A stretch of 64,000 nt of DNA from RHKX01 sp046330285 (GCA_046330285.1 JAXLSX010000004.1:124001-188000), one strand, 5' to 3'. Counted from the first letter of the stretch, positions 56,056 to 64,000 are shown. Notes: generated by a model not told the origin, from the letters alone. Made by a program: numbers and translations.

Positions 56056-56709
56056 TTGCGTCGCCTGATTCCCAGTCCCGCCATGGTCGTTGCCGTCGTC
56101 GCCCTCGTTGCCGCGCTCGGGGGCGCTGCCTACGCGGGGTCGAAGATCGGTTCCGATGATCTCGACAACGGCGCCGTGACCGCGAAGAAGCTGGCGAAGG
56201 GCGCCGTCACGAAGAAGGCGATCGCCAAGGACGCGGTCACGGGCAAGGCGGTCAAGGAGAGCAGCCTCAAGACCGTCCCCAGCGCCGCTACGGCCGGCGG
56301 ACTGACGCCGGCGTCGTTCTCGGCCCGGGTCGCCCCGCCGGCCGCGCTGGCGAAGGTGAAGACCGTGGGTACGCTCGAGATCCGGTTCGGATGCGACGCG
56401 TCGAGCGGCCCGCAGGTGACGGTGGTTCCGGCGCCGGGAGCGCCGCCGCAGACGACCCGCGTCTCGACCGTGACCGGGCTGGACTCCGACACGCTCCAGG
56501 GCGGCGGACAGGGAACGTTGCCCGCAGGCGGAATCGTCGTCCTCGACGGGAACGAGGCCGGCGTCAGCTTCAACGGCACGATCAACTCGCTGACCCAGGA
56601 CGGCGCGGTGACGACGATCAACTGGGCCGCGCGCTCGACGGCGACGTTCCCGAGCGCCAACCCGGACGAGAACAACTGCCTGTTCTGGGGGACCTCGCTA
56701 GCCGGCTGA
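56056..56709 (+). CDS. Secreted or surface protein with short KGAVT-type repeats
   Basis: 217 residues. TTG start set by GGAGGAG at 56045-56051. A signal or anchor segment (AMVVAVVALVAALGGAAYA) is followed by repeated units DDLDNGAVTAKKLAKGAV, TKKAIAKDAVTGKAV, KESSL, a low-complexity repeat region frequent in exported proteins of this bacterial group. The rest (about 85-217) is beta-rich and contains two Cys (FGCDASS and NNCLFWG) that may pair. Function unknown. Confidence 0.7.
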   Translation: MRRLIPSPAMVVAVVALVAALGGAAYAGSKIGSDDLDNGAVTAKKLAKGAVTKKAIAKDAVTGKAVKESSLKTVPSAATAGGLTPASFSARVAPPAALAKVKTVGTLEIRFGCDASSGPQVTVVPAPGAPPQTTRVSTVTGLDSDTLQGGGQGTLPAGGIVVLDGNEAGVSFNGTINSLTQDGAVTTINWAARSTATFPSANPDENNCLFWGTSLAG

Positions 56710-56722
56710 GGCCGCGGCCGGC

Positions 56723-57850
56723 CTAGAGGTCGGCTTCGAAGATCCTGTAGGTCTTGACGATCTCGCCGCCCATGGCCTCCATGCCGCGGTTCATCGGCAC
56801 GTTCGTCTCGAGGATCCAGCCCGTCTCGCCTCCGTGCTGGGGAGTCTTGGCGGCCATGTCGTAGTGGCGGGCGTAGAGGCCGGCGGCGACGCCGGTGTGC
56901 TGGTACTCGGGCTTGACGCCCAGCGCGAAGACCCGGACGGTGTCGATCTTCTTGCGCTCGCGTAGCGCGGTGATCCAGCCGAACGGCAGCAGGCGCCCGT
57001 TCAGCTTCTTCAGGACCTGGTTGTAGTCGGGGAGGGTCAGCGCGACGCCGACCGTCTCGCCCTCCTTCGTCTCGGCGACCATCGCCCAGTTCTCGTCCAT
57101 GATCGGCTTCAGTTCCTTGGCGTATCCCTTGACCTCGTCGTCGGTCATCGGCACGAAGCCCCAGTTGTTCTCCCAGGCCGCGTTGTAGATCTCCATGAAT
57201 CGAGCGATCTCGCCACTCATGTCGCTGCGCCGCATGCCGCGGATCGTGATCCCGTGCTCGGGCTCGAGCTTCTCGGCGAGCTCGAACAGCACCGGCATCA
57301 CCTCGCTCTTGCCGCTGACGTGGAGGCTCCACTTGTAGAGGTCCATCGCCTTCGTCAGCCCGTAGCCCTCGAGCAGCTCGGCGTAGTAGGGGTGGTGCCA
57401 GTTCTCGAGGATCTGCGGCCGCAGCTCGAAGCCCTGCACGAGCAGTCCGCACTCGTGGTTGGTCGAGAAGTCGAGCGGGCCGATCACGTGGTCGCGCTTT
57501 CGCTCGCGGAGCCAACCGAAGGCGGCGTCGAGCAGGGCCCCGGCGACGGCCGGGTCGTTCTCGCACTCGAAGAACCCGAACTGTCCCCAGTCGTTGTCCT
57601 GGACCTCGTTGAAGCGGTCGTCGACCTGGGCCGAGATCCGGCCGACGACGCGGCCGTCGCGGCGGGCGAGGAAGTACTCGGCCTCGGCGTGCTGGAAGTA
57701 GGGGTTGTGCTTGCGGTCGAGGTGCCTGCGGCGCTCGCTGATCAGCGGCGGCACCCACTGGTCGACGCCCTCGTAGAGGCGGAACGGCAGCATGATGAAC
57801 TCGCGCAGGTCGGAGCGGCCGGAGACGGGGGAGACGGTCACGTCACTCAT
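56723..57850 (-). CDS. GNAT-superfamily protein
   Basis: 375 residues. The C-terminal half has acetyltransferase features: RVFALGVKPEYQHTGVAAGLY, the acetyl-CoA loop region, and ILETNVPMNRGMEAMGGEIVKTYRIFE. The N-terminal half (FIMLPFRLYEGVDQWVPP, FFECENDPAVAGALLDAA, IGPLDFSTNHECGLLV) matches a conserved family of long GNAT-like proteins of unknown substrate. ATG start overlapping the HAD gene stop by 8 bases, so the pair is cotranscribed. Confidence 0.85.
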   Translation of the reverse strand: MSDVTVSPVSGRSDLREFIMLPFRLYEGVDQWVPPLISERRRHLDRKHNPYFQHAEAEYFLARRDGRVVGRISAQVDDRFNEVQDNDWGQFGFFECENDPAVAGALLDAAFGWLRERKRDHVIGPLDFSTNHECGLLVQGFELRPQILENWHHPYYAELLEGYGLTKAMDLYKWSLHVSGKSEVMPVLFELAEKLEPEHGITIRGMRRSDMSGEIARFMEIYNAAWENNWGFVPMTDDEVKGYAKELKPIMDENWAMVAETKEGETVGVALTLPDYNQVLKKLNGRLLPFGWITALRERKKIDTVRVFALGVKPEYQHTGVAAGLYARHYDMAAKTPQHGGETGWILETNVPMNRGMEAMGGEIVKTYRIFEADL

Positions 57851-58481
57851 CGACCGCCGACCTTATCTCCGGAATCGCCTGGGCGTTGTCGCGGAAGTGC
57901 ACGGCGCGGATCCCGAGCTCGTTCGCGGCGGTGCAGTTGACCTCGGTGTCGTCGATGAACACGCACTCCTCGGCGGCGACGCCCTCGAGGCGGCCGAGCG
58001 TCAGCTCGTAGATCCGGCGGTCGGGCTTGCGCATCCCGACGAAGGCCGAGTCGACGACGGTCTCGAAGATCTCGTCGACCGGCAGCTTCGCCCGCCAGAC
58101 CGCCTCCCACTCGCGGACGTTGTTGGTCAGGATCGCCATCCGCAGGCCGCGCTCCGACAGCTCGCGCATCAGCTCGATCATCTCCTCGTTCGGGTCGAGC
58201 CCGTCGAAGTACGTCTCCTTGAACCGGTGCAGCGCCGGGCGCTCTCCCATCAGTGGCTCGAGGCCGTCGCGGAGGATGTCGAGGAACCGGTCCTCGCTGA
58301 TCCGCCCGCACTCGAGCTCGAACAGCGGGTGGCGCCCGCCGAGCTGCGATGCGCCCGCCGTCATCGCCGTACCGAGCTGCTCCAGCGTGACCCCGGTGTC
58401 CTCCTGGAAGCGCGCGAACGCTCCGAGCAGCGGCGAGGTTAGTACGCCGCCGAAGTCGCAGATGACGGCGCGGATGGGCAC
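57843..58481 (-). CDS. HAD-superfamily hydrolase
   Basis: 212 residues. Motif I CDFGGVLTS (nucleophile Asp, although the usual DxD second acid is Gly, as in several HAD subfamily IA members), motif II LTNNVRE, a Lys near KPDRRIYE and motif III VFIDDTEVNCTAA. A helical cap lies between. Probably a small-molecule phosphatase or epoxide-hydrolase-N-like protein. GTG start at 58481. Confidence 0.85.
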   Translation of the reverse strand: MPIRAVICDFGGVLTSPLLGAFARFQEDTGVTLEQLGTAMTAGASQLGGRHPLFELECGRISEDRFLDILRDGLEPLMGERPALHRFKETYFDGLDPNEEMIELMRELSERGLRMAILTNNVREWEAVWRAKLPVDEIFETVVDSAFVGMRKPDRRIYELTLGRLEGVAAEECVFIDDTEVNCTAANELGIRAVHFRDNAQAIPEIRSAVDE

Positions 58482-58505
58482 GAGGCGTGATTCTGCCCGA
58501 AACCT

Positions 58506-58520
58506 CCCGGGGGCCCCGGG
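58506..58520 (-). terminator. GC-rich palindrome between two minus-strand genes
   Basis: CCCGGGG-G-CCCCGGG lies in the 49-base gap between the gene ending at 58531 and the HAD gene. Could act as a weak terminator or be incidental in GC-rich DNA. Confidence 0.3.
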
Positions 58521-58530
58521 CGCCCCGGCT

Positions 58531-59208
58531 TCAGGGGGTGAGGATCTCGTAGCCGCCGACCGCCGGCGAGCCGCCGACGCCCCAGGCGAACCGGGCCGCC
58601 TGGAGGCGGCCGTAGGGGGTGGCGATCGCGTCGCCGGCGATCCGCCTCCCGGCTCCGCGATCGGCGAAGTCCTCCTCCTCGGACCAGAGCTCGAGGGTCG
58701 CGCGAGTGTGCGCGCCCGCCTCGTCGTATTCGGTCGAGAGCAGCGGCTCGACGTAAGCCCTGGGCTCCCCCCGGGGCTCGATCCGGGCCGCGCCGACCAT
58801 CTCCTCACCGTGTTCGCGGGAGTCCTCCGGCCGCAGCGAGACCAGGACGAGGAGGCGGCTCTTCGCCGTGATCGCCCAGACGAACCGGGCGGCCGACCAG
58901 CCGTGTTCGGGCAGCTCCCAGGCGACCCCGGGGCCGGACATCGGGCCGTCGGGGCCTGAACCGCTCGCGGCGACCGCGTAGATCGCCAGCACCGCGTCGT
59001 CGATCGCGAACTCGAGCACGGGACCGGCCGGACTCCACGAGACCTCCAGCTCGCCGCCGTCGCCGCCGAGGCGGGCGCGGCCCTCTTCGGCGGGCTGCTC
59101 GGAGGTCGCGCGCAGCGGCTCGCCGGCCCCGAGCCGGAGCGCCGCGGCGCCCTCGGGCCCGTCAGCGAGCGTGCAGTAGCCCCGCTCGCCGTCGATGAAC
59201 GAGATCAG
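58531..59208 (-). CDS. Hypothetical protein with uncertain start
   Basis: About 225 residues. No ATG, GTG or TTG lies near the sensible beginning; a CTG (59208) or the next ATC (59205) directly after the FxsA stop would give ISFIDGERGYCTL. The body (GELEVSWSPAGPVLEFAIDD, WAITAKSRLLVLVSLRPED, FAWGVGGSPAVGGYEI) is beta-rich and unrecognised. It follows fxsA so closely that the two are probably translated in coupling. Confidence 0.6.
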   Translation of the reverse strand: MISFIDGERGYCTLADGPEGAAALRLGAGEPLRATSEQPAEEGRARLGGDGGELEVSWSPAGPVLEFAIDDAVLAIYAVAASGSGPDGPMSGPGVAWELPEHGWSAARFVWAITAKSRLLVLVSLRPEDSREHGEEMVGAARIEPRGEPRAYVEPLLSTEYDEAGAHTRATLELWSEEEDFADRGAGRRIAGDAIATPYGRLQAARFAWGVGGSPAVGGYEILTP

Positions 59209-59210
59209 CC

Positions 59211-59783
59211 TCAGGGCGCGTGCTCCTTGCCGGAGTCGAGCTCGGGGCCCTCGGTGGGAATCTCGCGGGCGCTGCCGTCGAAGTCGTAGTCGCGGGAGGG
59301 ACGGCGCGGGGGAGGGGTCCCCGGTGCTGGGCCGGCGCCGCCGCCGGGCGGAGGCGTTCGGCCGGCGGTCCGCCAGTTGTTCGGGCGGCGGTCGTAGATG
59401 AAGAAGGCCGTCCGCGCCGGGCCGACTCGGCGGGCGGTCGCGGTGAGCACCCGCCGCAGCGCCGCACGGCTCGGCGGGATCAGCAGCGCGAAGCCGAAGA
59501 TGTCGGTGATGAATCCGGGCGTCATCAGCAGCGCACCGCCGAAGATGATCGCGGCGCCGTCGTAGACCTCCTTCGCCGGCAGGCGCGACTGGCCGAGCGC
59601 CTCCTGGAACCGGCGCCATGCGTTGCGCCCCTGCGAACGCAGCAGCCATGCGCCGAGGAAGCTGTCGAGCAGCAGCAGGGCGATGGTCGGCAGCACGCCG
59701 ATCGCGCCGCCGACCTGGATGATCACGTAGAGCTCCGCGATCGGCAGGCAGATGAAGAGCAGCACGAGGACGATGAACATCAC
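59211..59783 (-). CDS. fxsA: FxsA-family membrane protein
   Basis: 190 residues. The N-terminal part has the FxsA pattern: VLLFICLPIAELYVIIQVGGAIG, LLLLDSFLGAWLLRSQG, WRRFQEALGQSRLPAKEVYDGAAIIFGGALLMTPGFITD spread over the conserved core. FxsA in enterobacteria suppresses phage T7 exclusion by F plasmid; the cellular role is not known. The C-terminal about 60 residues are Pro-rich and soluble. Confidence 0.9.
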   Translation of the reverse strand: MMFIVLVLLFICLPIAELYVIIQVGGAIGVLPTIALLLLDSFLGAWLLRSQGRNAWRRFQEALGQSRLPAKEVYDGAAIIFGGALLMTPGFITDIFGFALLIPPSRAALRRVLTATARRVGPARTAFFIYDRRPNNWRTAGRTPPPGGGAGPAPGTPPPRRPSRDYDFDGSAREIPTEGPELDSGKEHAP

Positions 59784-59841
59784 GTCCAGCCTAGAGAACG
59801 CCCTTCGCGAGTCGGGCCACGCCGTCCGCTAACTTGGACCC

Positions 59842-60156
59842 ATGACCGACGCAGTAAAGGTGACAGAGGAAGACGTATACGAGGCGCTCGAGGAGGTCAT
59901 CGACCCCGAACTCGGTCTCGACTTCGTCTCGCTGGGTCTCGTCTACGACGTCGAGATCGAGAACGCGAGCGAGGTCTACGTGACCTTCACGCTGACCACC
60001 CCCGCCTGCCCGATCGGCCCCCAGGTCTCGGAGCAGATGAAGGAGTTCGTCGGCGACATCGACGGGGTGGACGCGGTCTACCCGAAGATGATCTTCGACC
60101 CGCCCTGGTCCCCGGAGATGATGACCGAGGACGCCAAGTTCGCGCTGGGCTTCTGA
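59842..60156 (+). CDS. MIP18/DUF59 iron-sulfur assembly factor (SufT-like)
   Basis: 104 residues, a single MIP18 domain: VIDPELGLDFVSLGLVYDVEI, TLTTPACPIGPQ with the conserved Cys, and VYPKMIFDPPWSPEMM. Such proteins help mature iron-sulfur proteins or belong to phenylacetate-type operons (PaaD); no paa genes are here, so the former is more likely. ATG start; divergent from fxsA. Confidence 0.9.
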   Translation: MTDAVKVTEEDVYEALEEVIDPELGLDFVSLGLVYDVEIENASEVYVTFTLTTPACPIGPQVSEQMKEFVGDIDGVDAVYPKMIFDPPWSPEMMTEDAKFALGF

Positions 60157-60189
60157 GGCCGCGAACGCCGGGTCGCCGACCCCAACTGC

Positions 60190-61992
60190 TCAGTCGGCTG
60201 ATCTCGCCCGGCGACCGGCCCGGGCGACGCTCGGATGCCACGGAACCGCGTTCGGGGTAGCGGTCGCGTCGAAGTAGGGACGCATGTATTCGCGTAGGGC
60301 CGGGTCGACGACGTAGACGAAGGTGCCGAGGATTCCCCGGGTCATGAGCACTGCATAGATGTTGCGAACGTAGGCGAGGACTTCCTCGTCGCCGTAAGTG
60401 ATTCCGAGCCTGTTGTTGTTCTTCTTGCCCTGCTTGTCGAAGTAGCTCGCCCGGTTGAAGACGACCCGTCCCGTTTTAACGTCGAAGCTCAGGTCGGGTC
60501 CGACGAGCACCCCGGCGTAGTTGAGGTCGTAGCCCTGGATTGTGTGGATCGAACCCACCTCTTCAACGGAGCGCTCCGATGCCACCCAGTCTTTGTCGGT
60601 CCCGTTCCATTGCAGCCTCAGCCCGCCGATCTCGATGTCGTGAGCGTTCGGATTGGTCTTGCTCTTCCACTCCCACGCGTAGCCTGCCAACAGCCGGGCC
60701 AGGCCTTCAGATCGGTCGAGTCGCAGAATCTCGTCGCGCATCGCGCCGGGGTCGTCGTAGAACCGCAGGTCGTACGGGGCGAAGCGGGCGGGAGCGGGCT
60801 CCTGTGGATCGCCGGCCAGGATCGCCCTCACGTAGCCCACGTAATCAGCGCCCGCTGCCCGGATGCGGTGCTGCGTGCGAAGCCGGTGGAGGCGCCCTTG
60901 TTTCTCGGCCTCGGCGGTGACTCGTTTTAGGTGATCGGACGGCAGATCGGCCGGGCGAACGGTTTGCTCGGTATCGACGAAAAGGATCTGGTGGTCGCTC
61001 TTGGCGCGAAGCCAGTCGAGCTGAGTCTTGGTCAGATCATCCGTGCCGAAGAGGTCGACCGTGATGTCCCTGAACATTGCATTCAGGGGACCCGACGCCT
61101 GCGCAGCTCGCTGATTGAGTCGGTGTGCCTCGTCGACCACCAGCAGATCGAAGTGCTCATCGCCTGCGCCGATCTGGAAGGGGGTGTAGACCATGGACCT
61201 CTCCAGCCCTGGCGTTTTGCTGAAGACCCGCTCGATCGACTTGCGCAGCGACTGCTGGGGTATGACCAAGCCGATCCGAAGGTCTTGCAGTACCCGGATG
61301 TGCTCGGCATCGAAGAGCTCAGCGAAACGCGCATCCGCATCGACGGGATCGTCGGGATCGGCGCGCCCGATGTCGCGGAGAAGCTTGATCAGGTAGATGG
61401 CCACGACTGTCTTCCCGGTGCCCGGATCGCCCTCGATCGCCGACATCGTCGACGTCCTCGATTGAAGTCCGAGCACGAGCCCCTCGACGATCTCGTCAAC
61501 CGTGTTCGCCTGATCCGGGGTCAGAGCCTTGAACGGGGAGAGCTTGAAAAGGTCGCGATTCTCGATCTCAGGGAGTGAGCGCTCAAAGAGACCCTGGTCA
61601 CGTAGTGCGTCGAAGACCTCAGCGAAGGCCTTGCGGTACTCGTCACGCCGGAAATAGTCGCGGTCGGCCTGGCCGCCGTTGCCGTTGAGGACTTCGAACT
61701 TCCCGTCCCCGGCGAACAGGTTGATCAGGCGCGACTCGAGGTCGAGGCATACCGACTTGTTGAAGGTGTCGCCAACGACGATCCGAGCATTCCGTAGGCC
61801 CTGCTTGCCGGGAGAGGCGAGATGATCCTTCAGGCGCTTGATCGCGTCACCGGTCTCGCCGACGTAGATGGACCGACCGCTGTCGAGTGTGTAGACGACC
61901 GGCCAGTTGGAGAGCCGATCATCGCCCAGCATTGCCAGCACCTCCAGGCCCCGCTCGCTGAACCGAACCGGTTCGACCCTAAAGCTGGTCAT
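60190..61992 (-). CDS. GIY-YIG nuclease / DUF2075 helicase fusion
   Basis: 600 residues. N-terminal GIY-YIG nuclease (about 30-100): VVYTL, SIYVGETG, Arg53 and the metal-binding Glu87 in DLESRLI. Then DUF2075: Walker A GDPGTGKT (188-195), Walker B LLVVDEAH, the SF1-like HQILFVDTEQTVRP, and a C-terminal GSIHTIQGYDLNYAGVLVGPD and VLMTRGILGTFVYV. DUF2075 proteins are SF1-like helicases often in defence loci. The gene uses more A/T-ending codons than its neighbours, suggesting transfer. It overlaps the MazG-like gene by 14 bases. Confidence 0.88.
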   Translation of the reverse strand: MTSFRVEPVRFSERGLEVLAMLGDDRLSNWPVVYTLDSGRSIYVGETGDAIKRLKDHLASPGKQGLRNARIVVGDTFNKSVCLDLESRLINLFAGDGKFEVLNGNGGQADRDYFRRDEYRKAFAEVFDALRDQGLFERSLPEIENRDLFKLSPFKALTPDQANTVDEIVEGLVLGLQSRTSTMSAIEGDPGTGKTVVAIYLIKLLRDIGRADPDDPVDADARFAELFDAEHIRVLQDLRIGLVIPQQSLRKSIERVFSKTPGLERSMVYTPFQIGAGDEHFDLLVVDEAHRLNQRAAQASGPLNAMFRDITVDLFGTDDLTKTQLDWLRAKSDHQILFVDTEQTVRPADLPSDHLKRVTAEAEKQGRLHRLRTQHRIRAAGADYVGYVRAILAGDPQEPAPARFAPYDLRFYDDPGAMRDEILRLDRSEGLARLLAGYAWEWKSKTNPNAHDIEIGGLRLQWNGTDKDWVASERSVEEVGSIHTIQGYDLNYAGVLVGPDLSFDVKTGRVVFNRASYFDKQGKKNNNRLGITYGDEEVLAYVRNIYAVLMTRGILGTFVYVVDPALREYMRPYFDATATPNAVPWHPSVARAGRRARSAD

Positions 61993-62296
61993 ATTTGGTG
62001 CTTCGCCCGCGGGACGCGTCGGGTGGGTACTTCTTCCTTGTCTCGTCCAGCTTCGCGGAGATGATCTCGTCCGCTTCGACGCCCAGTTTCAGGGCCAGCA
62101 GATGGCAGTAGGTGAGCACGTCGGCGAGCTCGTCGACCACTCTGTCTCGTTCAGCCGCCTTCGACCACTGGAAGCACTCGAGCAACTCGCCGGCTTCGAT
62201 CGCGATGCTCTTCGCGAGGTTCTCAGGGGAGTGGAACTTGTCCCAGTCACGTTCGGCGACCATGGCACGCAGCTCCGACTCGACGCCACTGCTCAT
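61979..62296 (-). CDS. MazG-like nucleotide pyrophosphohydrolase
   Basis: 105 residues from ATG 62296. The metal-binding pattern is present: AIEAGELLECFQWS (ExxE), then RDRVVDELADVLTYCHLLA (ExxD). All-alpha NTP pyrophosphatases of this type hydrolyse non-canonical or signalling nucleotides. Its 3' end overlaps the start of the GIY-YIG/DUF2075 gene by 14 bases, so both belong to one module. An upstream ATG at 62341 is less likely. Confidence 0.88.
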   Translation of the reverse strand: MSSGVESELRAMVAERDWDKFHSPENLAKSIAIEAGELLECFQWSKAAERDRVVDELADVLTYCHLLALKLGVEADEIISAKLDETRKKYPPDASRGRSTKYDQL

Positions 62297-62404
62297 CGCC
62301 CCAATCGTATGCACAGGTGCCGGGTCACCGTTCGGGCACATTCTCGTCGCCCTTCTTTAGGCGGTGGTCTTGATCGGTGGCCTCGACGCGGCAAGGGTGC
62401 GGGC

Positions 62405-62773
62405 ATGTCCGAACTCGACCCGATTCACATCACGGTCCCCTGCAGCCCCGACGATCCCCGTGCTCCTCGCGAGATCCCCGAGGGAGTGATCGTCCACTAC
62501 GTCCCCGAACTCCATCCGGACGATGTATGCGTCGTGAACGGGATTCCGACGACGTCACCCTCGCGGACGCTGATCGATCTTGCGGAGGTGATGGACGGGA
62601 TGGAGTTGCGCGAGTGCTTCGCAAACGCCAGGGATCTCGGGCTCCTGGACCTGGACGAACTTGCCGCCGCACGCGCCCGGGTCGAGTGGCGACCGTCGCT
62701 GGCCATGCTCGACGAGGTCATCTCGGAGTTCGGCCGGGGTTCAGCCGACCGGCCGGATGCGCTCGGGTTCTGA
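62405..62773 (+). CDS. AbiEi-antitoxin-like protein, shortened
   Basis: 122 residues. VCVVNGIPTTSPSRTLIDLA and LRECFANARDLGLLDLDEL match the middle region of actinobacterial AbiEi-type antitoxin/DUF559 proteins. The N-terminal winged helix-turn-helix and the C-terminal nuclease-like part normally attached are missing, so this looks like a remnant or a stand-alone middle domain. ATG start; no partner toxin (AbiEii-like nucleotidyltransferase) is seen nearby. Confidence 0.6.
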   Translation: MSELDPIHITVPCSPDDPRAPREIPEGVIVHYVPELHPDDVCVVNGIPTTSPSRTLIDLAEVMDGMELRECFANARDLGLLDLDELAAARARVEWRPSLAMLDEVISEFGRGSADRPDALGF

Positions 62774-62836
62774 GGCCGATTAGTTTCTCCCCCGGTACCG
62801 GTCTCAGCCGGTGACAACCACCCGAGGAGGAACTAC

Positions 62837-63229
62837 ATGACTGACGAGGCCACCCGGATCGAGAAGATCCACGCGACGATCATCCCGGTCTCGGATCCGG
62901 ACGCGATGCTCGCCTTCTACACCGAGAAGCTCGGTCTCGAGAAGCGGGTCGACGTGCCGTTCGGCGGCGACTACCGCTGGATCGAGGTCGGGCCCGAGGG
63001 GGCCGAGACGAACATCGCCCTGGCGCCGCCGCCTCCGGGTAGCGAGGACGCGGCCGGAGGGCGCGAGACGGGAATCAGCTTCCGGACCGCCGACATCGAC
63101 TCGTTCCACGCGAGGCTGAAGGACGCCGGCGTCGACGTCGACGAGGAGATCAGCCGGATGGGCGACCCGGTGCCGCCGATGTTCTGGTTGCGTGACCCCG
63201 AGGGCAACGTCCTGCTCGTCGTCGAGTAG
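62837..63229 (+). CDS. VOC-family (glyoxalase-like) protein
   Basis: 130 residues, one bipartite VOC domain: IHATIIPVSDPDAMLAFYTE, then the second half ending WLRDPEGNVLLVVE. Ligand residues His and Glu are present at the typical ends. ATG with GAGGAGG at 62824-62830. Distinct from the VOC protein at the window start. Substrate unknown. Confidence 0.88.
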   Translation: MTDEATRIEKIHATIIPVSDPDAMLAFYTEKLGLEKRVDVPFGGDYRWIEVGPEGAETNIALAPPPPGSEDAAGGRETGISFRTADIDSFHARLKDAGVDVDEEISRMGDPVPPMFWLRDPEGNVLLVVE

Positions 63230-63287
63230 GAAGGCGAGCCGGGGGCCCGGGTTGCGCGCAAACGCTGTCCGGGTTAGCTTGCTCGCC

Positions 63288-64000
63288 ATGGCGGTCCGTC
63301 GTGCGCGATTTGCGTTCCTGCTCGTCCTCGCTCTGCTCGCGGTGCCGGCGGGTGCGCGCGCCGATCGCAGCGTCTACGTCACCAACAGCGGCCAGAGCGG
63401 CGACGGGAGCCTCGCCGCCTTCCACTCCGGTTCCGACGGCCTGCTGACGGCGCTGTCCGGGTCGCCGCTCGCCGCCGGCGAAGATGCCAACGGCGTCGCG
63501 GTCAGCCCCGATGCCCGTCACGTCTACGTCGCCAACACGGGCGACGACACCATCGGCGGCTACGCGATCGATGCCGACGGGTCCCTGACGGCCCTCGGCG
63601 AGACGCCGGACGGCGGCAACCAGCCGACGGGCCTCGCCTTCACCCCGGACGGGAAGTTCCTGCTCGCGACGAATCGCGATTCCACGGATGCGGCGCCGTC
63701 GATGTCCGTCTTCTCGGTGGCCGGCGACGGCGAGCTGACGTTGGTGCCGTCCTCGCCGGTCTCGATCGGAATCACGGACCCGCGCGCGGTCGTGGTCTCT
63801 CCCGACGGCCGCTTCGTCTACGTGACCGGACGCCGCGGACCGCTCGGGCCGCCGGCGAGCAACGCCGACACGGCGATCGCGGCGCTGACGATCTCTCCCG
63901 ACGGAAGCCTCCACACGATCACCGGCAGCCCGCTCTACCTCCCCGGCCAGGTCAACAGCTTCGGCGCCTCGATGACCCCCGACGGCAAGCACCTGTACGT
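63288..64000 (+). CDS. Secreted beta-propeller (YVTN/lactonase-like) protein, cut by window end
   Basis: The first 237 residues are visible. A Sec signal (FAFLLVLALLAVPAGARA) is followed by propeller blades with recurring SVYVTNSG, VAVSPDARHVYVANTGDD, LAFTPDGKFLLATNRD and VVVSPDGRFVYVTGRRG. Members range from 6-phosphogluconolactonase-like enzymes to surface proteins; the signal peptide here argues for an extracellular structural or binding role. The frame is open to the right edge. Confidence 0.85.
   Translation, partial: MAVRRARFAFLLVLALLAVPAGARADRSVYVTNSGQSGDGSLAAFHSGSDGLLTALSGSPLAAGEDANGVAVSPDARHVYVANTGDDTIGGYAIDADGSLTALGETPDGGNQPTGLAFTPDGKFLLATNRDSTDAAPSMSVFSVAGDGELTLVPSSPVSIGITDPRAVVVSPDGRFVYVTGRRGPLGPPASNADTAIAALTISPDGSLHTITGSPLYLPGQVNSFGASMTPDGKHLY

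Noticed and set aside
63252..63261. Palindrome TTGCGCGCAA before the beta-propeller gene
   Set aside because: Only 10 bases and in GC-rich DNA; not enough to call a site.

Overview
The window is high-GC DNA with many GTG and TTG starts, dense head-to-tail operons and frequent 4-base stop/start overlaps. Gene content points to a high-GC Gram-positive of the Actinomycetota, most likely the Thermoleophilia/Solirubrobacterales side (inference from rpmE-DUF1385-CDF-prfA-prmC-sua5-rpiB-glyA-wecA-atp order and from a cell-surface protein of a repeat type seen in that group). It looks chromosomal and mostly housekeeping. No rRNA, tRNA, CRISPR array, insertion sequence or prophage was recognised.

Layout. 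1-5.4 kb: end of a kinase-like gene, VOC protein, a hydrolase/TetR divergent pair sharing a tandem operator, small unknowns, a GH114-like secreted protein and a P450. 5.4-11.3 kb: tandem universal stress protein, DevS-like GAF sensor kinase, cytochrome bd oxidase (cydBA) and a NarL-type regulator, together resembling a hypoxia/redox-response locus. 11.4-21.7 kb: alcohol dehydrogenase, then a plus-strand translation and envelope block (rpmE, DUF1385, CDF transporter, prfA, prmC, sua5, rpiB, glyA, DUF354 protein, wecA-like). 21.7-29.5 kb: complete F1Fo ATP synthase operon (atpI-like, B, E, F, H, A, G, D, C), with a lipoprotein translationally coupled to its end.

30.7-39.8 kb: peptidase M20, LytR-CpsA-Psr protein, UDP-glucose 6-dehydrogenase, two sugar nucleotidyltransferases and a bifunctional phosphoglucose/phosphomannose isomerase: a sugar-nucleotide and envelope-glycan supply operon. 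The dehydrogenase carries the most striking element here: a 481-residue intein with both LAGLIDADG motifs, inserted exactly before the catalytic cysteine, so the enzyme can exist only after protein splicing. 39.8-46.6 kb: homoserine kinase, a MarR-controlled ABC-2 exporter, an orphan ParA, and small proteins. 46.6-55.4 kb: penicillin-binding protein, HxlR regulator, AddAB-type helicase-nuclease pair. 55.5-60.2 kb: small unknowns, GNAT, HAD, FxsA, MIP18/SufT-like.

60.2-62.8 kb reads like an acquired island: a GIY-YIG/DUF2075 helicase fusion overlapping a MazG-like pyrophosphohydrolase, next to an AbiEi-like remnant; this is a candidate defence module. The window ends in a secreted beta-propeller protein cut by the window edge.
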